Below, piece after piece: positions 20,307 to 30,359 of a stretch of 37,082 bases of DNA. How positions within the stretch are numbered: the stretch's first letter is position 1; every line of letters begins with the position of its first letter. The DNA is from Thiomicrorhabdus sp. GTDB taxonomy: Bacteria > Pseudomonadota > Gammaproteobacteria > Thiomicrospirales > Thiomicrospiraceae. The stretch covers positions 1 through 37,082 of the forward strand of contig WFNQ01000231.1 in assembly GCA_015488565.1 (NCBI GenBank), written 5' to 3'. Below the pieces are notes generated by a model that was given only the letters and a program-made list of their open reading frames with translations, searched no databases and was not told the origin of the DNA. The translations under genes and the position numbers were made by a program.

Positions 20307-20488
20307 GGTTCTAGTTTACGATGCTAAGCCGTATGGGTCAATTACCAAAGATTGAAGAAACCTTAAGACACAATTAAGATGTATTTTATTTGCATTTGCC
20401 TGTTTAACAATTCAACAAACCCCCTACAAATTCAAGTGGCGTATTAATCCTTATTCGCTTAATCCCAACATATTTCAGTCGTAATCGC

Positions 20489-21412
20489 CTACTTTTTAAA
20501 CATCAGCAACGCAACACCGCTAATAACCAGCGTCATACCAATGGCATGCCAATAAGTAAAAGCTTCATTAAGTACATAAATGGCCAGCCCCATGGTAACA
20601 ATGGGGCCTAAAATACCAACAATACCCGTTTGTGCGGGGCCAATTCTCGCAATAGCCTCACTAATCATAAAGCTGGGAATGACGGTACTGAAAATGGCTA
20701 ACAGCACCAACCATAACCACGCTAAAGGGGTAATGTGTAAGGTGCTAAAGTCTCCAATGATGGCAAAGTGCATTAACACAAAAATGCTGGAAATCGCCAT
20801 GGCAAGACTGGTAAACCATAGGCTTCCAACTTCATGAATCACTTTTTTGCCGAATAACACATAAAATGAAAAACTCAGAGCCGCTAAAAAAACGAAGAGC
20901 GTCCCTAAAAAAATCGGCTCTCCTGACACGCTCAATTCTTGGAAAAAAACCAGCCACAGTCCGCCATAAGAAATGATTAAGGCTAAAATAATTTTACGCG
21001 TTAATGGGGTTTTAAAAAACAGTGCGCCCAGTATCGCGACCAGAAAAGGGTAGGTAAACAAAGTAAGACGCTCTAGGGAAGCGCTGATCATTTCCAATCC
21101 TTTTAAATCCAGCCATGAGGAGAGGTAGTAACCAATAAAGCCTAAAAAGGTAATGTTAAGCAAACGATTTGATAAGATAGCCGGCCGTGTTTTATAACGC
21201 ATTAACCATGCTAAAATCACCAAATAAATCGGCAATGCAAGCGCCATCCGTAGCATGAGTACACTATCGGAATTGAGTCCTTCAATATACGCCAGTTTAA
21301 TAAAAATAGACTTAAGAGAAAAAAGAGCCGTACCAACAATAGCCAGTATAAACCCGATCATGGCCGGACTTAATTTGAGCGATCTCACTAAGGTTTTCGA
21401 CCCACATACCAA
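20489..21412 (-). CDS. EamA/DMT-family transporter; start may be 21361
   Basis: About ten hydrophobic helices; 'MIGFILAIVGTALFSLKSIFIKLAY', 'LGPIVTMGLAIYVLNEAFTYWHAIGMTLVISGV'. Confidence 0.88.
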   Translation of the reverse strand: MVCGSKTLVRSLKLSPAMIGFILAIVGTALFSLKSIFIKLAYIEGLNSDSVLMLRMALALPIYLVILAWLMRYKTRPAILSNRLLNITFLGFIGYYLSSWLDLKGLEMISASLERLTLFTYPFLVAILGALFFKTPLTRKIILALIISYGGLWLVFFQELSVSGEPIFLGTLFVFLAALSFSFYVLFGKKVIHEVGSLWFTSLAMAISSIFVLMHFAIIGDFSTLHITPLAWLWLVLLAIFSTVIPSFMISEAIARIGPAQTGIVGILGPIVTMGLAIYVLNEAFTYWHAIGMTLVISGVALLMFKK

Positions 21413-21981
21413 GCGTAACGCTGTTTAAACTCAGGAGCATCCATCTCTTGATTTTCAGGTGCGAGCCACCCTTCGCCATACACCTCCGTGACCAAGCTTG
21501 GCCATGCCTGGTTCAGCTCGCCCGAGTGTACATAAAAGCTTGGATTTTGAGGGGAATTTTCATGAGGAGGGACTAAAAATGTTTGATAAAACAGTAAACC
21601 ATTTGGTTTTAACGCTTGTTCAATGCCTGCAAATAAATCACGATCTAAATAACGACTGATCACAATCACATCGTATTGTTGATAGGGCAAAATCATCTGT
21701 TCTAAATCGGTAATTAATGGCTCAATTGGCAACTGATTTAAATTCGCCCAATTATTTAATAAGGTCAACGCGGTATCTGAAATATCCCATGCATGGGTTT
21801 GCAAACCGCACTGAGCCAAAAATCGGGCATTGCCCCCCAAGCCACACGCTAGCTCTAACGCTTGACCATAAAAGGGCAGTAGATGACTGTGCTGTTTTAA
21901 GACATAGCAGGGATTTGCACGACTTTGTAAATTGGCTGTCTGGTATTTTTCATCCCACTTTTTTGCACTGTTATTCTTCAT
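21388..21981 (-). CDS. Class I SAM-dependent methyltransferase (TehB-like)
   Basis: 'KKWDEKYQ', 'ALELACGLGGNARFLAQCGLQTHAWDISDTAL', 'LKPNGLLFYQTFL'. Confidence 0.85.
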   Translation of the reverse strand: MKNNSAKKWDEKYQTANLQSRANPCYVLKQHSHLLPFYGQALELACGLGGNARFLAQCGLQTHAWDISDTALTLLNNWANLNQLPIEPLITDLEQMILPYQQYDVIVISRYLDRDLFAGIEQALKPNGLLFYQTFLVPPHENSPQNPSFYVHSGELNQAWPSLVTEVYGEGWLAPENQEMDAPEFKQRYAWYVGRKP

Positions 21982-22001
21982 TTTTTATCCAAAATTTCTC
22001 T

Positions 22002-23456
22002 TTATTTTCGCCAAAAGGCGGCTGTAAACAGCACCAATAAAGTGAAAATTTCTAGGCGTCCGAGCAACATCGCAAAGGTTAAAATCCATTTAACCGGGTC
22101 ACTCATAGACTGAAAGTTATCTGATACATCGCCCAATCCAGGGCCTAAATTATTCATCATCGCAGCCATGGAGGAAAAGGCCGTGACTTCATCCACCCCC
22201 AGTGCCATAATTGCTAACATTAACACAGTAAAGGTAAATACATACACGGCAAAGAAACCCCAAACGGCGGTCATCACTTTTTCAGGAATAGTTTTACCAC
22301 TGAGCTTAACGGGCAAAATGGCATTGGGGTGTAATAATCCTTTAATCTCCCTCATGCCTTGCTTAAAGAGCAGGACAAAACGAATCATTTTCATCCCCCC
22401 TGCTGTTGACCCTGCACACCCACCAATAAAACTCATAAAAATCAGCATAAAGGGTAAAAAAGCAGGCCAAGCAGAAAAATCAGCATTGGCAAACCCTGTT
22501 GTGGTGGCAATAGAAACCGTTTGAAACACGCCATAACGCACCGCCTCTTCAAACGTGGGGTACACCTGTTGATAATACAAATACAGCGTGACGATTAATA
22601 TGCCTGCAAGCAAAATGCCTAAATACGCCTTAAACTCGGGGTCTCGAAAATAAGCAAAGCCATTCATTTGCCTAAATGCACTGAAATGTAAGGCAAAATT
22701 GATGCCGGCTAAAAACATAAAAAAGATCGCTACCCCTTCAATTGCCACACTATCAAAGTAACCAATGCTACTATCATGTGTGGAAAAACCACCAATGGCC
22801 ACGGTTGAAAAACTATGGCCAAAAGCATCAAACCAGTCCATTCCTGCCACCCAATAGGCCGCCGCACAGGCCAGTGTTAATCCCGCATAGATATACCAAA
22901 GCGCTTTGGCGGTTTCGGATATTCGAGGAGCAATTTTAGAGTCTTTCATCGGGCCAGGGGTTTCGGCTCGGTAGAGCTGCATTCCTCCAACCCCCAGCAT
23001 AGGTAAGATAGCAACGGCCAATACAATAATCCCCATACCGCCCATCCATTGCAGTTGCTGGCGATACCACAAGATAGCATGAGGCAAACTATCGAGTCCT
23101 GTAATAACGGTCGCACCTGTCGTAGTCAACCCCGAAAAAGACTCAAAAATGGCATCGGTTAAACTCAATGGCCCCAGCTCTTCTAATAGATAAAAAGGCA
23201 AAGCACCAACAAAGCCTAATACTGTCCAGAACATCACCACAATTAAAAAGCCATCTCGAATTTTTAAATCACGATTGTGATTATGAACGGGATACCAAAG
23301 CAGTAGCCCTAGAATAAGAACGGTAATTAACACCTTTAAAAACTCGGTTAACGCGCCATCTTGATAGATCAAAGCCACCAAAATAGGTGGCACAAGGCTT
23401 AAACTGAATAACATCAGCAATAAGCCCAATACTTTTAAAATCATTTTAGAGTGCAT
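22002..23456 (-). CDS. trkH: Trk system potassium uptake protein TrkH
   Basis: 'SFSGLTTTGATVITGLDSLPHAILWYRQQLQWMGGMGIIVL', 'GFSTHDSSIGYF', 'TTTGFANADFSAWP', 'FIGGCAGSTAGGMKMIR'. Confidence 0.96.
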   Translation of the reverse strand: MHSKMILKVLGLLLMLFSLSLVPPILVALIYQDGALTEFLKVLITVLILGLLLWYPVHNHNRDLKIRDGFLIVVMFWTVLGFVGALPFYLLEELGPLSLTDAIFESFSGLTTTGATVITGLDSLPHAILWYRQQLQWMGGMGIIVLAVAILPMLGVGGMQLYRAETPGPMKDSKIAPRISETAKALWYIYAGLTLACAAAYWVAGMDWFDAFGHSFSTVAIGGFSTHDSSIGYFDSVAIEGVAIFFMFLAGINFALHFSAFRQMNGFAYFRDPEFKAYLGILLAGILIVTLYLYYQQVYPTFEEAVRYGVFQTVSIATTTGFANADFSAWPAFLPFMLIFMSFIGGCAGSTAGGMKMIRFVLLFKQGMREIKGLLHPNAILPVKLSGKTIPEKVMTAVWGFFAVYVFTFTVLMLAIMALGVDEVTAFSSMAAMMNNLGPGLGDVSDNFQSMSDPVKWILTFAMLLGRLEIFTLLVLFTAAFWRK

Positions 23457-23459
23457 GAA

Positions 23460-24857
23460 TTAAAACCAACTTTTTTTCACTTCAGGGGAGAACATCGTTA
23501 ACACTTCAGCGGCACTGTCGGTGTTTGAAATAAAAATAATAGCGTGGTCTTCTGCTTCAATGATTAAATTTCGATGAGCAATCAGCACGTTACCTTCTCG
23601 AATAATGCAACCAATCGTAATGTCCTGAGGCCAAGGAATATCGCCAATTTTTTTCCCGATAATCTCAGAGCTATTTTCACTACCATGCGCAATCACCTCC
23701 ATCGCTTCGGCAGTACCACGGCGTAAGGTCGCCACCTTAACCGTATCCCCTTTTCGCATATAATGCAGTAAATGGCTGGTGGTAATACTGTCTGCTGAAA
23801 TGGCAATATCAATACTATTACGTTGAATCAATTCAACATACGACTGGTTATTCACCAACGCAATGACACGTTTTACACCGAGTTTTTTAGCCAACATGCC
23901 TGAAATAATATTGGCTTCATCGTTATTAGTGACTGCAATAAAAAGATCAATTTCATCAATATTCTCTTCCAGCAACAAATCTTTATCCGAAACGTCGCCA
24001 TGAATAATAATGGCTTTTTCTAAAATCTCTGCATTTTGTCGTGCCTGCTGAATACTGCGATCAATTAACTTTACTTGGTGATCTTTTTCAAGTGCCTGCG
24101 CCAAACTAAATCCAATATTACCCCCCCCTCCAATCATAATATTACGAGAAGGGCGGGCTTTTCGTTGTCTTAACTCCGACACAATGGTTGAAATATGCGC
24201 CGATTCTGCCAAGAAAAAGACCTCATCATCCTCTTTAATAATCACATCTGCGGTGGGCATCACAATTTCATTTTTACGATAGATGGCCACAATACGTGTT
24301 TTAATATTTTCAGGCAAATGCTCTTTAATTAGGCCTATCTTTTTATTCACCAAGAGGCCGCTCTCTTCTGCTCTAACAGCAACGAGTCGTACTTTTCCTT
24401 CGGCAAAGTTGATTACCTGCAATGAACCAGGGTATTCAATGAGTTGTAGAATATAGTCTTTTACTAAGCTTTCTGGGCTAATTAATACATCAATCGGCAC
24501 ACAGCCCGAATCCAAATCACGATTAAACAGCTCAGGATGATTTAAATACGATTGCGCTCGAACCCGTGCAATTTTAGTCACGGCTTTATGATTAATATGT
24601 GCAATTTGGCAAGCTAAGATATTGGTTTCATCATTTTGAGTCGCGGCAATCAATAAGTCAGCATCCTCTAGCCCTGTCTGCTCTAAAATATCTGGGTGTG
24701 AGGCATGGCCACAAATTGTTTGAATATCCAAACGGTCTTGCAGTCGCTGTAAACGTAGTCGATCTAAATCCACCACCGTGACACTATGATTTTCACACGC
24801 CAATAGCTCTGCTAAAGAAGAACCCACTTGCCCTGCGCCTAAAATAACAATATTCAT
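23460..24857 (-). CDS. trkA: Trk system potassium uptake regulator TrkA
   Basis: Two NAD-binding RCK units: 'MNIVILGAGQVGSSLAELLACENHSVTVVD' and 'IMIGGGGNIGFSLAQALEKDHQVKLIDR'. Confidence 0.96.
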   Translation of the reverse strand: MNIVILGAGQVGSSLAELLACENHSVTVVDLDRLRLQRLQDRLDIQTICGHASHPDILEQTGLEDADLLIAATQNDETNILACQIAHINHKAVTKIARVRAQSYLNHPELFNRDLDSGCVPIDVLISPESLVKDYILQLIEYPGSLQVINFAEGKVRLVAVRAEESGLLVNKKIGLIKEHLPENIKTRIVAIYRKNEIVMPTADVIIKEDDEVFFLAESAHISTIVSELRQRKARPSRNIMIGGGGNIGFSLAQALEKDHQVKLIDRSIQQARQNAEILEKAIIIHGDVSDKDLLLEENIDEIDLFIAVTNNDEANIISGMLAKKLGVKRVIALVNNQSYVELIQRNSIDIAISADSITTSHLLHYMRKGDTVKVATLRRGTAEAMEVIAHGSENSSEIIGKKIGDIPWPQDITIGCIIREGNVLIAHRNLIIEAEDHAIIFISNTDSAAEVLTMFSPEVKKSWF

Positions 24858-24872
24858 CCGTTTATGCTCTCA

Positions 24873-26216
24873 TTAAATCGGGTTTTTAGGATCAATCCCT
24901 AAGCTTTTTAATTTACGATATAAATTAGTACGATCCATCCCTGAACGTTTAGCCGTTTCGGATACATTACCGCCTGTTTCACGTAATAACTGACTTAAAT
25001 AAGAGGCTTCCAAGCGATCTTTAGCTTCTTTTAATAAGACAGAGGTATCAATTTCAGTCTCTTTTTTGGCCATTGGATTCATCGTTTTGACCAATATATT
25101 TTTAATTTCAATATCACTGACTTCACCGCTACCCAAAATCAAGAGTCGCTGAATTAGATTTTGTAACTCTTTTAAGTTACCTGGCCAACCATATTGCCGC
25201 AGTGCATTTTGTGCTGGAACAGAAAAGTGTCGGTATTCAAGTCCCTCACGCGTCACAAAATAATTCACAAAATAATCCACGAGTTCAGGAATATCTTCGG
25301 TGTGTTGGCGTAATGCCGGCACATCAATTGGCATCACTTTTAGACGCTGGTACAAATCCTCTCGAAACTGTCCATGTAGTACTTCATGCTCTAAAGCACC
25401 TTTGGAAAGTCCAATAAGACGAACGTCCATTAAAATTGGTTCTAATGTTGATGCTGGCTGATAGGTTTGGTGTTTAATTAAATCAGCCAATATCGTTTGT
25501 GATGCGACACTTAATTGTTCTAAATGAGACACCACCAATGTACCATTATCCACCTCTCGCATCAGCGTATTTAATTGAATAAAGTGCTTCTCTTGCACAT
25601 AACGATTGAAGTCAATTGCGGATATATCACGCAGTGTTAAGGCTTTTCGAGCACTGGTATGGTGTAGGGCTTTTGCAACGTGGTGTCGTCCACTACCAGA
25701 CTCGCCCGTAATCAATATTGGCATCGTAAATTTAGATAAGCGTTCAATGGTCTCTCTTAACTGTACCATCGCCTTACTTTTACCCACGGGTAAAATTTGG
25801 TCAGGCTGTTTTTGCTTCAGTTGACGATTCTCTTGGTGCAACCGTCCGTGTTCAATCGCTCGTTCTGCTGTCACAATCAATTTGGCTAACGAGAGCGGTT
25901 TCTCTAAAAAATCATACGCACCCAGTTTGGTCGCTTCAATCGCTGTTTCAATCGTACCATGACCCGACATCATTACGACTTTAGCGTGTTCCAGTACATG
26001 CTCTTTTTGCATCTCTTTTAGCAGAGTAATGCCATCAATATCTGGCATCCAAACATCCAAAAAAATCACATCGGGCTGTCGTTGTCGCCATGCTTTCTGT
26101 GCTTGTACGCCATTGGCTGCTGTTTCAACCTGATAACCTTCCTCTTCAAAAATTTCTTGCATTAAGTTTCGGATGTCTTTTTCATCATCCACAATGAGTA
26201 ACTTGCCTGGTTTCAT
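24873..26216 (-). CDS. ntrX: NtrX-like response regulator with degenerate AAA+ domain
   Basis: REC with 'DVIFLDVWMPDIDG'; AAA+ remnant 'GESGSGRHHVAKALHH', 'FREDLYQRLKVMPIDVPALRQHTEDIPELVDYF'; Fis-type HTH 'NVSETAKRSGMDRTNLYRKLKSLGI'; next to ntrY. Confidence 0.9.
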   Translation of the reverse strand: MKPGKLLIVDDEKDIRNLMQEIFEEEGYQVETAANGVQAQKAWRQRQPDVIFLDVWMPDIDGITLLKEMQKEHVLEHAKVVMMSGHGTIETAIEATKLGAYDFLEKPLSLAKLIVTAERAIEHGRLHQENRQLKQKQPDQILPVGKSKAMVQLRETIERLSKFTMPILITGESGSGRHHVAKALHHTSARKALTLRDISAIDFNRYVQEKHFIQLNTLMREVDNGTLVVSHLEQLSVASQTILADLIKHQTYQPASTLEPILMDVRLIGLSKGALEHEVLHGQFREDLYQRLKVMPIDVPALRQHTEDIPELVDYFVNYFVTREGLEYRHFSVPAQNALRQYGWPGNLKELQNLIQRLLILGSGEVSDIEIKNILVKTMNPMAKKETEIDTSVLLKEAKDRLEASYLSQLLRETGGNVSETAKRSGMDRTNLYRKLKSLGIDPKNPI

Positions 26217-28414
26217 TCATGCGCCTTAGAAGAGGTTATATTATTTAGAATTGGAATTTTAATTATAAAGCAGGTATCCATTTCTGGCGATGACTTCAAT
26301 GAAATTTGCCCGTGATGCTCTTCAACAATTTTACGAACAATCGCCAAACCTAAGCCCGAACCTTTGGGTTTATCGCTCGCATAAGGTTCAAAAATCCAGT
26401 TTTGAGCCTCTTCGGCAATCCCAGGTCCATTATCCCGTATTTCTATCACAAATTGCTCCTGTTCATTACAATAGGTTCGAATTTGAATTTTAGGTAAAAT
26501 GGTATCTTCAGTCGCTTCAATCGCGTTTTTAACTAAATTATGAAACAGTTGTCGTAAGCGGGCCTTATCTGCCAAGACCACTGGGCAATCTTCCATCAAC
26601 GCCAACGTTAAATCCCATTTTGCCATGGGGTCTTGGTACATAACTGCAATATCAATAATCAACTGATTAATATCCGTCTCTTCTAATAAAACCTCAGGGG
26701 TATTTGCATAATCGGAAAACGCTTGCACCAAGGTTTTCATCGTTGTAACCTGTTCAATAATGGTATGGGTCATTCGATTTAATAGGGCTTTACTTTGTCC
26801 TCCCAGCTCTTTTTCTAGCTTAAACTGCAGACGCTCTGCAGAGAGCTGAATCGGCGTTAATGGATTTTTAATCTCATGCGCCAAACGACGTGCCACATCA
26901 CTCCACGCTGCATTTAACTGAGCTTGAACCAGTGCGGTAATATCATCAATTACAATGACATAGCCCCCTATTTTTTTATCCATACTCGGTAAAGTTGAGC
27001 CATGAATCATCAATATTTTTTGCCCATATTGGGAGGCAAATTCATATTGCAAATGCCACGGTTTTTCGCTCTGTTTTAGCAAGGGAGAAATGTGGGTAAA
27101 AAATTCAACCAGCTGCGGTAAATTATCATCTCGATACAATAAGTGCTCAAAGTGCTGTCCAATATAGTTCGAAAACTCCACATTAAAAATATTATTGGCC
27201 ACATCATTACTGGTTCGCAACCGTAAGTTCATATCCAGCGTCAACACGCCGCTGGTTAAGTTTTTAATAATCGCCTGTAAGTATAGTTTTTGAACTTCGG
27301 TTTGCTGATGCCCAAGCTTAATTTCATTACGAGCCTGTGCAATGCGCTGAATCATGTCATTAAAAGATTGGGTTAAATCACCAAACTCATCGTTCTCTTT
27401 AATGGGCATTTTAATACTGTAGTCCCCTTTTGAAACCGCTCGCGTTCCTCGTGCTAGGGTTCGAATGGGGGTGGTAAAGTTTTGGACGGCCTGAATCGTA
27501 AACAGCACCGCCGTCGCCAAGGTTAACAGCAAGACCATAGAGAGAATTAAAGTAAAACTGGTAATCAATGGACCTTTTAAATAGGACAACTCCTGATACT
27601 GTGCCGACGCGGCAGCAACAGACTCGGCCAATGCCGTCATAGATTGCGGAATCAAAAAGATGGCTTGCAATGCATAAGTGCCTGAAACCCCAAAATCAGA
27701 AAAAGGAATAATGACTCGAATAAATTGATCATCCGATGTTAACCCTGGACGGGTTTCAACGGCGGCATAGGTCTTTTTTTGACGAATTTGTTGAAAAAGA
27801 TTGTCTCCAGGTGGCTCAGGTAAAATAGTGGTATTTTCTTGACTGCTGAAGGCAATCAACTGTTGGTTGGAGTGGTACAAAGCCAGCTCTTGCGCCCCCA
27901 ATAAACTGCGTAATCGATTAACTTCAATCACAGGTGACATCGCTAATAAACTTCCCTTTTCCTCCACAATCGCTTGTGTCAATTTCAAACGATCTCGCGT
28001 GCTGTTATCCAAAGACAACCGAACAAGTGCGGATGCATTTTCTAATGCCGTTTCAGTTTTTACATCAAACCACTGGTTGATTCCTTGTTGAATAAACATT
28101 AATGAAAAGTAAAAAATAATCGCTGTTGGGATGCCTATCATCAGCGTTGAAGCCAGTGTTAAACGAATGGTGATTTTAATGCCAGGGGTTCTTTTTTTAT
28201 ACTGTACTCGAAGCATCCAAAGTGCTTTAAGTAAGACAAACAGTACCACCCCGATCCCAGCCAAAGTGAAAAACAATAATGAAGAGTAAGTATCAGCAAA
28301 GCTCGATGCGTTTTGCAAAATCTGGCTCATAATCACCAAAGAGAGCATTAATACACTCGAAATCAGTGTAATCCAACCGTATTGCTTCAAAAATGTCCAA
28401 AAACCAGAATACAT
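26213..28414 (-). CDS. ntrY: NtrY-like sensor histidine kinase
   Basis: Multiple N-terminal TM helices, HAMP, PAS, 'WSDVARRLAHEIKNPLTPIQLSAERLQ', 'LFHNLVKNAIEA', 'DNGPGI', 'GSGLGLAIV'. Confidence 0.94.
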   Translation of the reverse strand: MYSGFWTFLKQYGWITLISSVLMLSLVIMSQILQNASSFADTYSSLLFFTLAGIGVVLFVLLKALWMLRVQYKKRTPGIKITIRLTLASTLMIGIPTAIIFYFSLMFIQQGINQWFDVKTETALENASALVRLSLDNSTRDRLKLTQAIVEEKGSLLAMSPVIEVNRLRSLLGAQELALYHSNQQLIAFSSQENTTILPEPPGDNLFQQIRQKKTYAAVETRPGLTSDDQFIRVIIPFSDFGVSGTYALQAIFLIPQSMTALAESVAAASAQYQELSYLKGPLITSFTLILSMVLLLTLATAVLFTIQAVQNFTTPIRTLARGTRAVSKGDYSIKMPIKENDEFGDLTQSFNDMIQRIAQARNEIKLGHQQTEVQKLYLQAIIKNLTSGVLTLDMNLRLRTSNDVANNIFNVEFSNYIGQHFEHLLYRDDNLPQLVEFFTHISPLLKQSEKPWHLQYEFASQYGQKILMIHGSTLPSMDKKIGGYVIVIDDITALVQAQLNAAWSDVARRLAHEIKNPLTPIQLSAERLQFKLEKELGGQSKALLNRMTHTIIEQVTTMKTLVQAFSDYANTPEVLLEETDINQLIIDIAVMYQDPMAKWDLTLALMEDCPVVLADKARLRQLFHNLVKNAIEATEDTILPKIQIRTYCNEQEQFVIEIRDNGPGIAEEAQNWIFEPYASDKPKGSGLGLAIVRKIVEEHHGQISLKSSPEMDTCFIIKIPILNNITSSKAHE

Positions 28415-28417
28415 AAT

Positions 28418-29026
28418 TTATCGCCAACTTTTTGGGGTGCGAATTTTAAATGACTGCCAACCACTGTCTAACTGCCAGTAAGGCTCAAGCAAGGAGTCAA
28501 TCAATAATGGTGGCGGAAGTCGCCATTTATTCAATGAAACTCGTATTTTCAAAAAATACGTCTGCTCTGGGTGTAACTCCACCAAATTTATCAGCGGAAG
28601 TGCTTGTAATGTGCCTAATGTCTGTAGTGCTTCTTTTAAGGTTTGAAATGTTTGGCGTTTATGATTTCGATGGTTATAAAGCACATAGTAACGATTTACG
28701 CCATACGCATACAGTTCAGTGTGATACTCAATGGATTTTCGAACCCGCTCAAAAGTCATGCCTAATAATGGCTTCTCTTCAAGCAAGATAATTTCCGTTT
28801 TAAATAGAATTGAAATATCATGATGAATCGCCGAGACAACTTCCTCTGGAAGCGTAAAATCAATCTCCGCATTCAGCACCAATTTTTGATCTTGAATAAC
28901 CTCTTTTAGCTCAGAAAAATGAATCGCTCCCTTTGCCCAAACAAGACTGGTTTGAGCGCAGAAAAAAAGAAACATCAATAAGAAAAAACGCAATGAGAGT
29001 AAGAAGCTATCCTGCGTTTTTTTCAC
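28418..29026 (-). CDS. DUF4390 domain-containing protein
   Basis: ORF track runs to 29131 and overlaps rsmB; a GTG at 29026 (VKKTQDSFLLSLRFFLLMFLFFCAQTSLVWA) gives a signal peptide and no overlap. Position between rsmB and ntrY matches the usual neighbourhood. Confidence 0.75.
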   Translation of the reverse strand: MKKTQDSFLLSLRFFLLMFLFFCAQTSLVWAKGAIHFSELKEVIQDQKLVLNAEIDFTLPEEVVSAIHHDISILFKTEIILLEEKPLLGMTFERVRKSIEYHTELYAYGVNRYYVLYNHRNHKRQTFQTLKEALQTLGTLQALPLINLVELHPEQTYFLKIRVSLNKWRLPPPLLIDSLLEPYWQLDSGWQSFKIRTPKSWR

Positions 29027-29027
29027 C

Positions 29028-30359
29028 TTAACGCTTCTCAAGTAGGCCGTAAAAAAAACCGTCCATGCCATCCGTATTCGGTAAAATTTGTCGGCCTGAA
29101 CCATCAAAACTTGCTCCCCACTTCGCATCAATCACAATCTCTTTCGCACTGGGTTCAGAATCTAAAAAGTGCTTTATTTGCATTCGGTTCTCTTGAGGCA
29201 GCACAGAGCATGTTGCATATAATAAGCGCCCCCCCTGTTTTAATAAGGGCCAAAGTGCTTCTAAAATTTCTCTCTGAATCAAGACCAGTTCATCAATATC
29301 CTCTTCGGTTCGATGCCACTTAATATCAGGATGACGACGAATAATTCCCGTTGCTGAACAGGGTGCATCCAATAAAATTTTATCAAACAACTCACCATCC
29401 CACCATGAATTGGGTTGCGAAGCATCACCCACCTGATACTCCGCATCCAAATCCAAGCGATATAAGTTTTCAGCAAGTCGCTCCAAGCGTTCTGGCTCTT
29501 TTTCAAGTGCAAACACCCGTGCTTGGTTATTCGAATATTCCAGCAAATGCGTGGTTTTTCCGCCGGGCGCAGCACAGGCATCTAAAATACGCTCTTCTGG
29601 CAAAGGGGCTAATATCGTTGCCGCCAACTGTGCGGCTGGGTCCTGTACACTAAAGCCCCCTTCGTTATAAGTAGGCAAGCTGGTCACATCAACACTCTGT
29701 TGCAACACAATTCCTTGTGGTGCAATCGGGTGTGGCACGGCTTGAATATCCGCTTGAGCTAATTTGTCCAGTAAGGTGTCGCGTGTTTGTTGCAGTACAT
29801 TCACTCGTAATGTTAGGGAAGCAATTTGATTATTCGCAGCCAGTACCGCTTCCCAATCATTCGGGTATCCTTTGCGTAACAACCGAACCATCCATTGAGG
29901 ATGCGCATAACGATAGGCTGGCTTTAAATCGACCTCAGCACAAATGGCCTCTTTTTTACGTAAGAAATTACGTAACACGCCATTGACCAACCCCTTTGCC
30001 CAAGGTTTTTTCAATTTAGGTAAGACGGCAACGGTTTCCGAAACGGCCGCATGTTCTGGTGTTTCCATATACAAAATCTGATACAAACCCAATAAAATTA
30101 ACTGGTTAATGTCTTCATCTTTCGCTTTCAGTTTCTTTTTAAGCAATTGTGCTCGAATGGCTTCTAAACGCACTTGCCAACGTAACGTGCCTAACACCAT
30201 GTTTTGGGTAAAATTGCGTTCACGACGATCAGAAAACTGTGCTAGCCCTTCGGGCAAGGCTTGGCTCAATGAGCGTCCCTTTTCAATCACGGTTAAACAG
30301 ATTTTAAGTGCAATAAAGCGCGTGTTTAAAAGGGATGGCTGAGCTGAAGAGCCACTCAT
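29028..30359 (-). CDS. rsmB: 16S rRNA (cytosine(967)-C(5))-methyltransferase RsmB
   Basis: NusB-like N-terminus; 'FSVQDPAAQLAA', 'ILDACAAPGGKTTHLLEY', 'LLDAPCSATGIIRRHPDIKW', 'LLYATCSVLPQEN'. Confidence 0.96.
   Translation of the reverse strand: MSGSSAQPSLLNTRFIALKICLTVIEKGRSLSQALPEGLAQFSDRRERNFTQNMVLGTLRWQVRLEAIRAQLLKKKLKAKDEDINQLILLGLYQILYMETPEHAAVSETVAVLPKLKKPWAKGLVNGVLRNFLRKKEAICAEVDLKPAYRYAHPQWMVRLLRKGYPNDWEAVLAANNQIASLTLRVNVLQQTRDTLLDKLAQADIQAVPHPIAPQGIVLQQSVDVTSLPTYNEGGFSVQDPAAQLAATILAPLPEERILDACAAPGGKTTHLLEYSNNQARVFALEKEPERLERLAENLYRLDLDAEYQVGDASQPNSWWDGELFDKILLDAPCSATGIIRRHPDIKWHRTEEDIDELVLIQREILEALWPLLKQGGRLLYATCSVLPQENRMQIKHFLDSEPSAKEIVIDAKWGASFDGSGRQILPNTDGMDGFFYGLLEKR

Noticed and set aside
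15643-20424. Shared CAATTCAACAAACC at about 15643 and 20408
   Set aside because: Only about 14 nt in common with no extended similarity; could be chance and not enough to call a repeat.
22168-22524. 118-aa plus-strand ORF
   Set aside because: Antisense to trkH; low-complexity shadow.
28450-28791. 113-aa plus-strand ORF
   Set aside because: Antisense to the DUF4390 gene, no motif.
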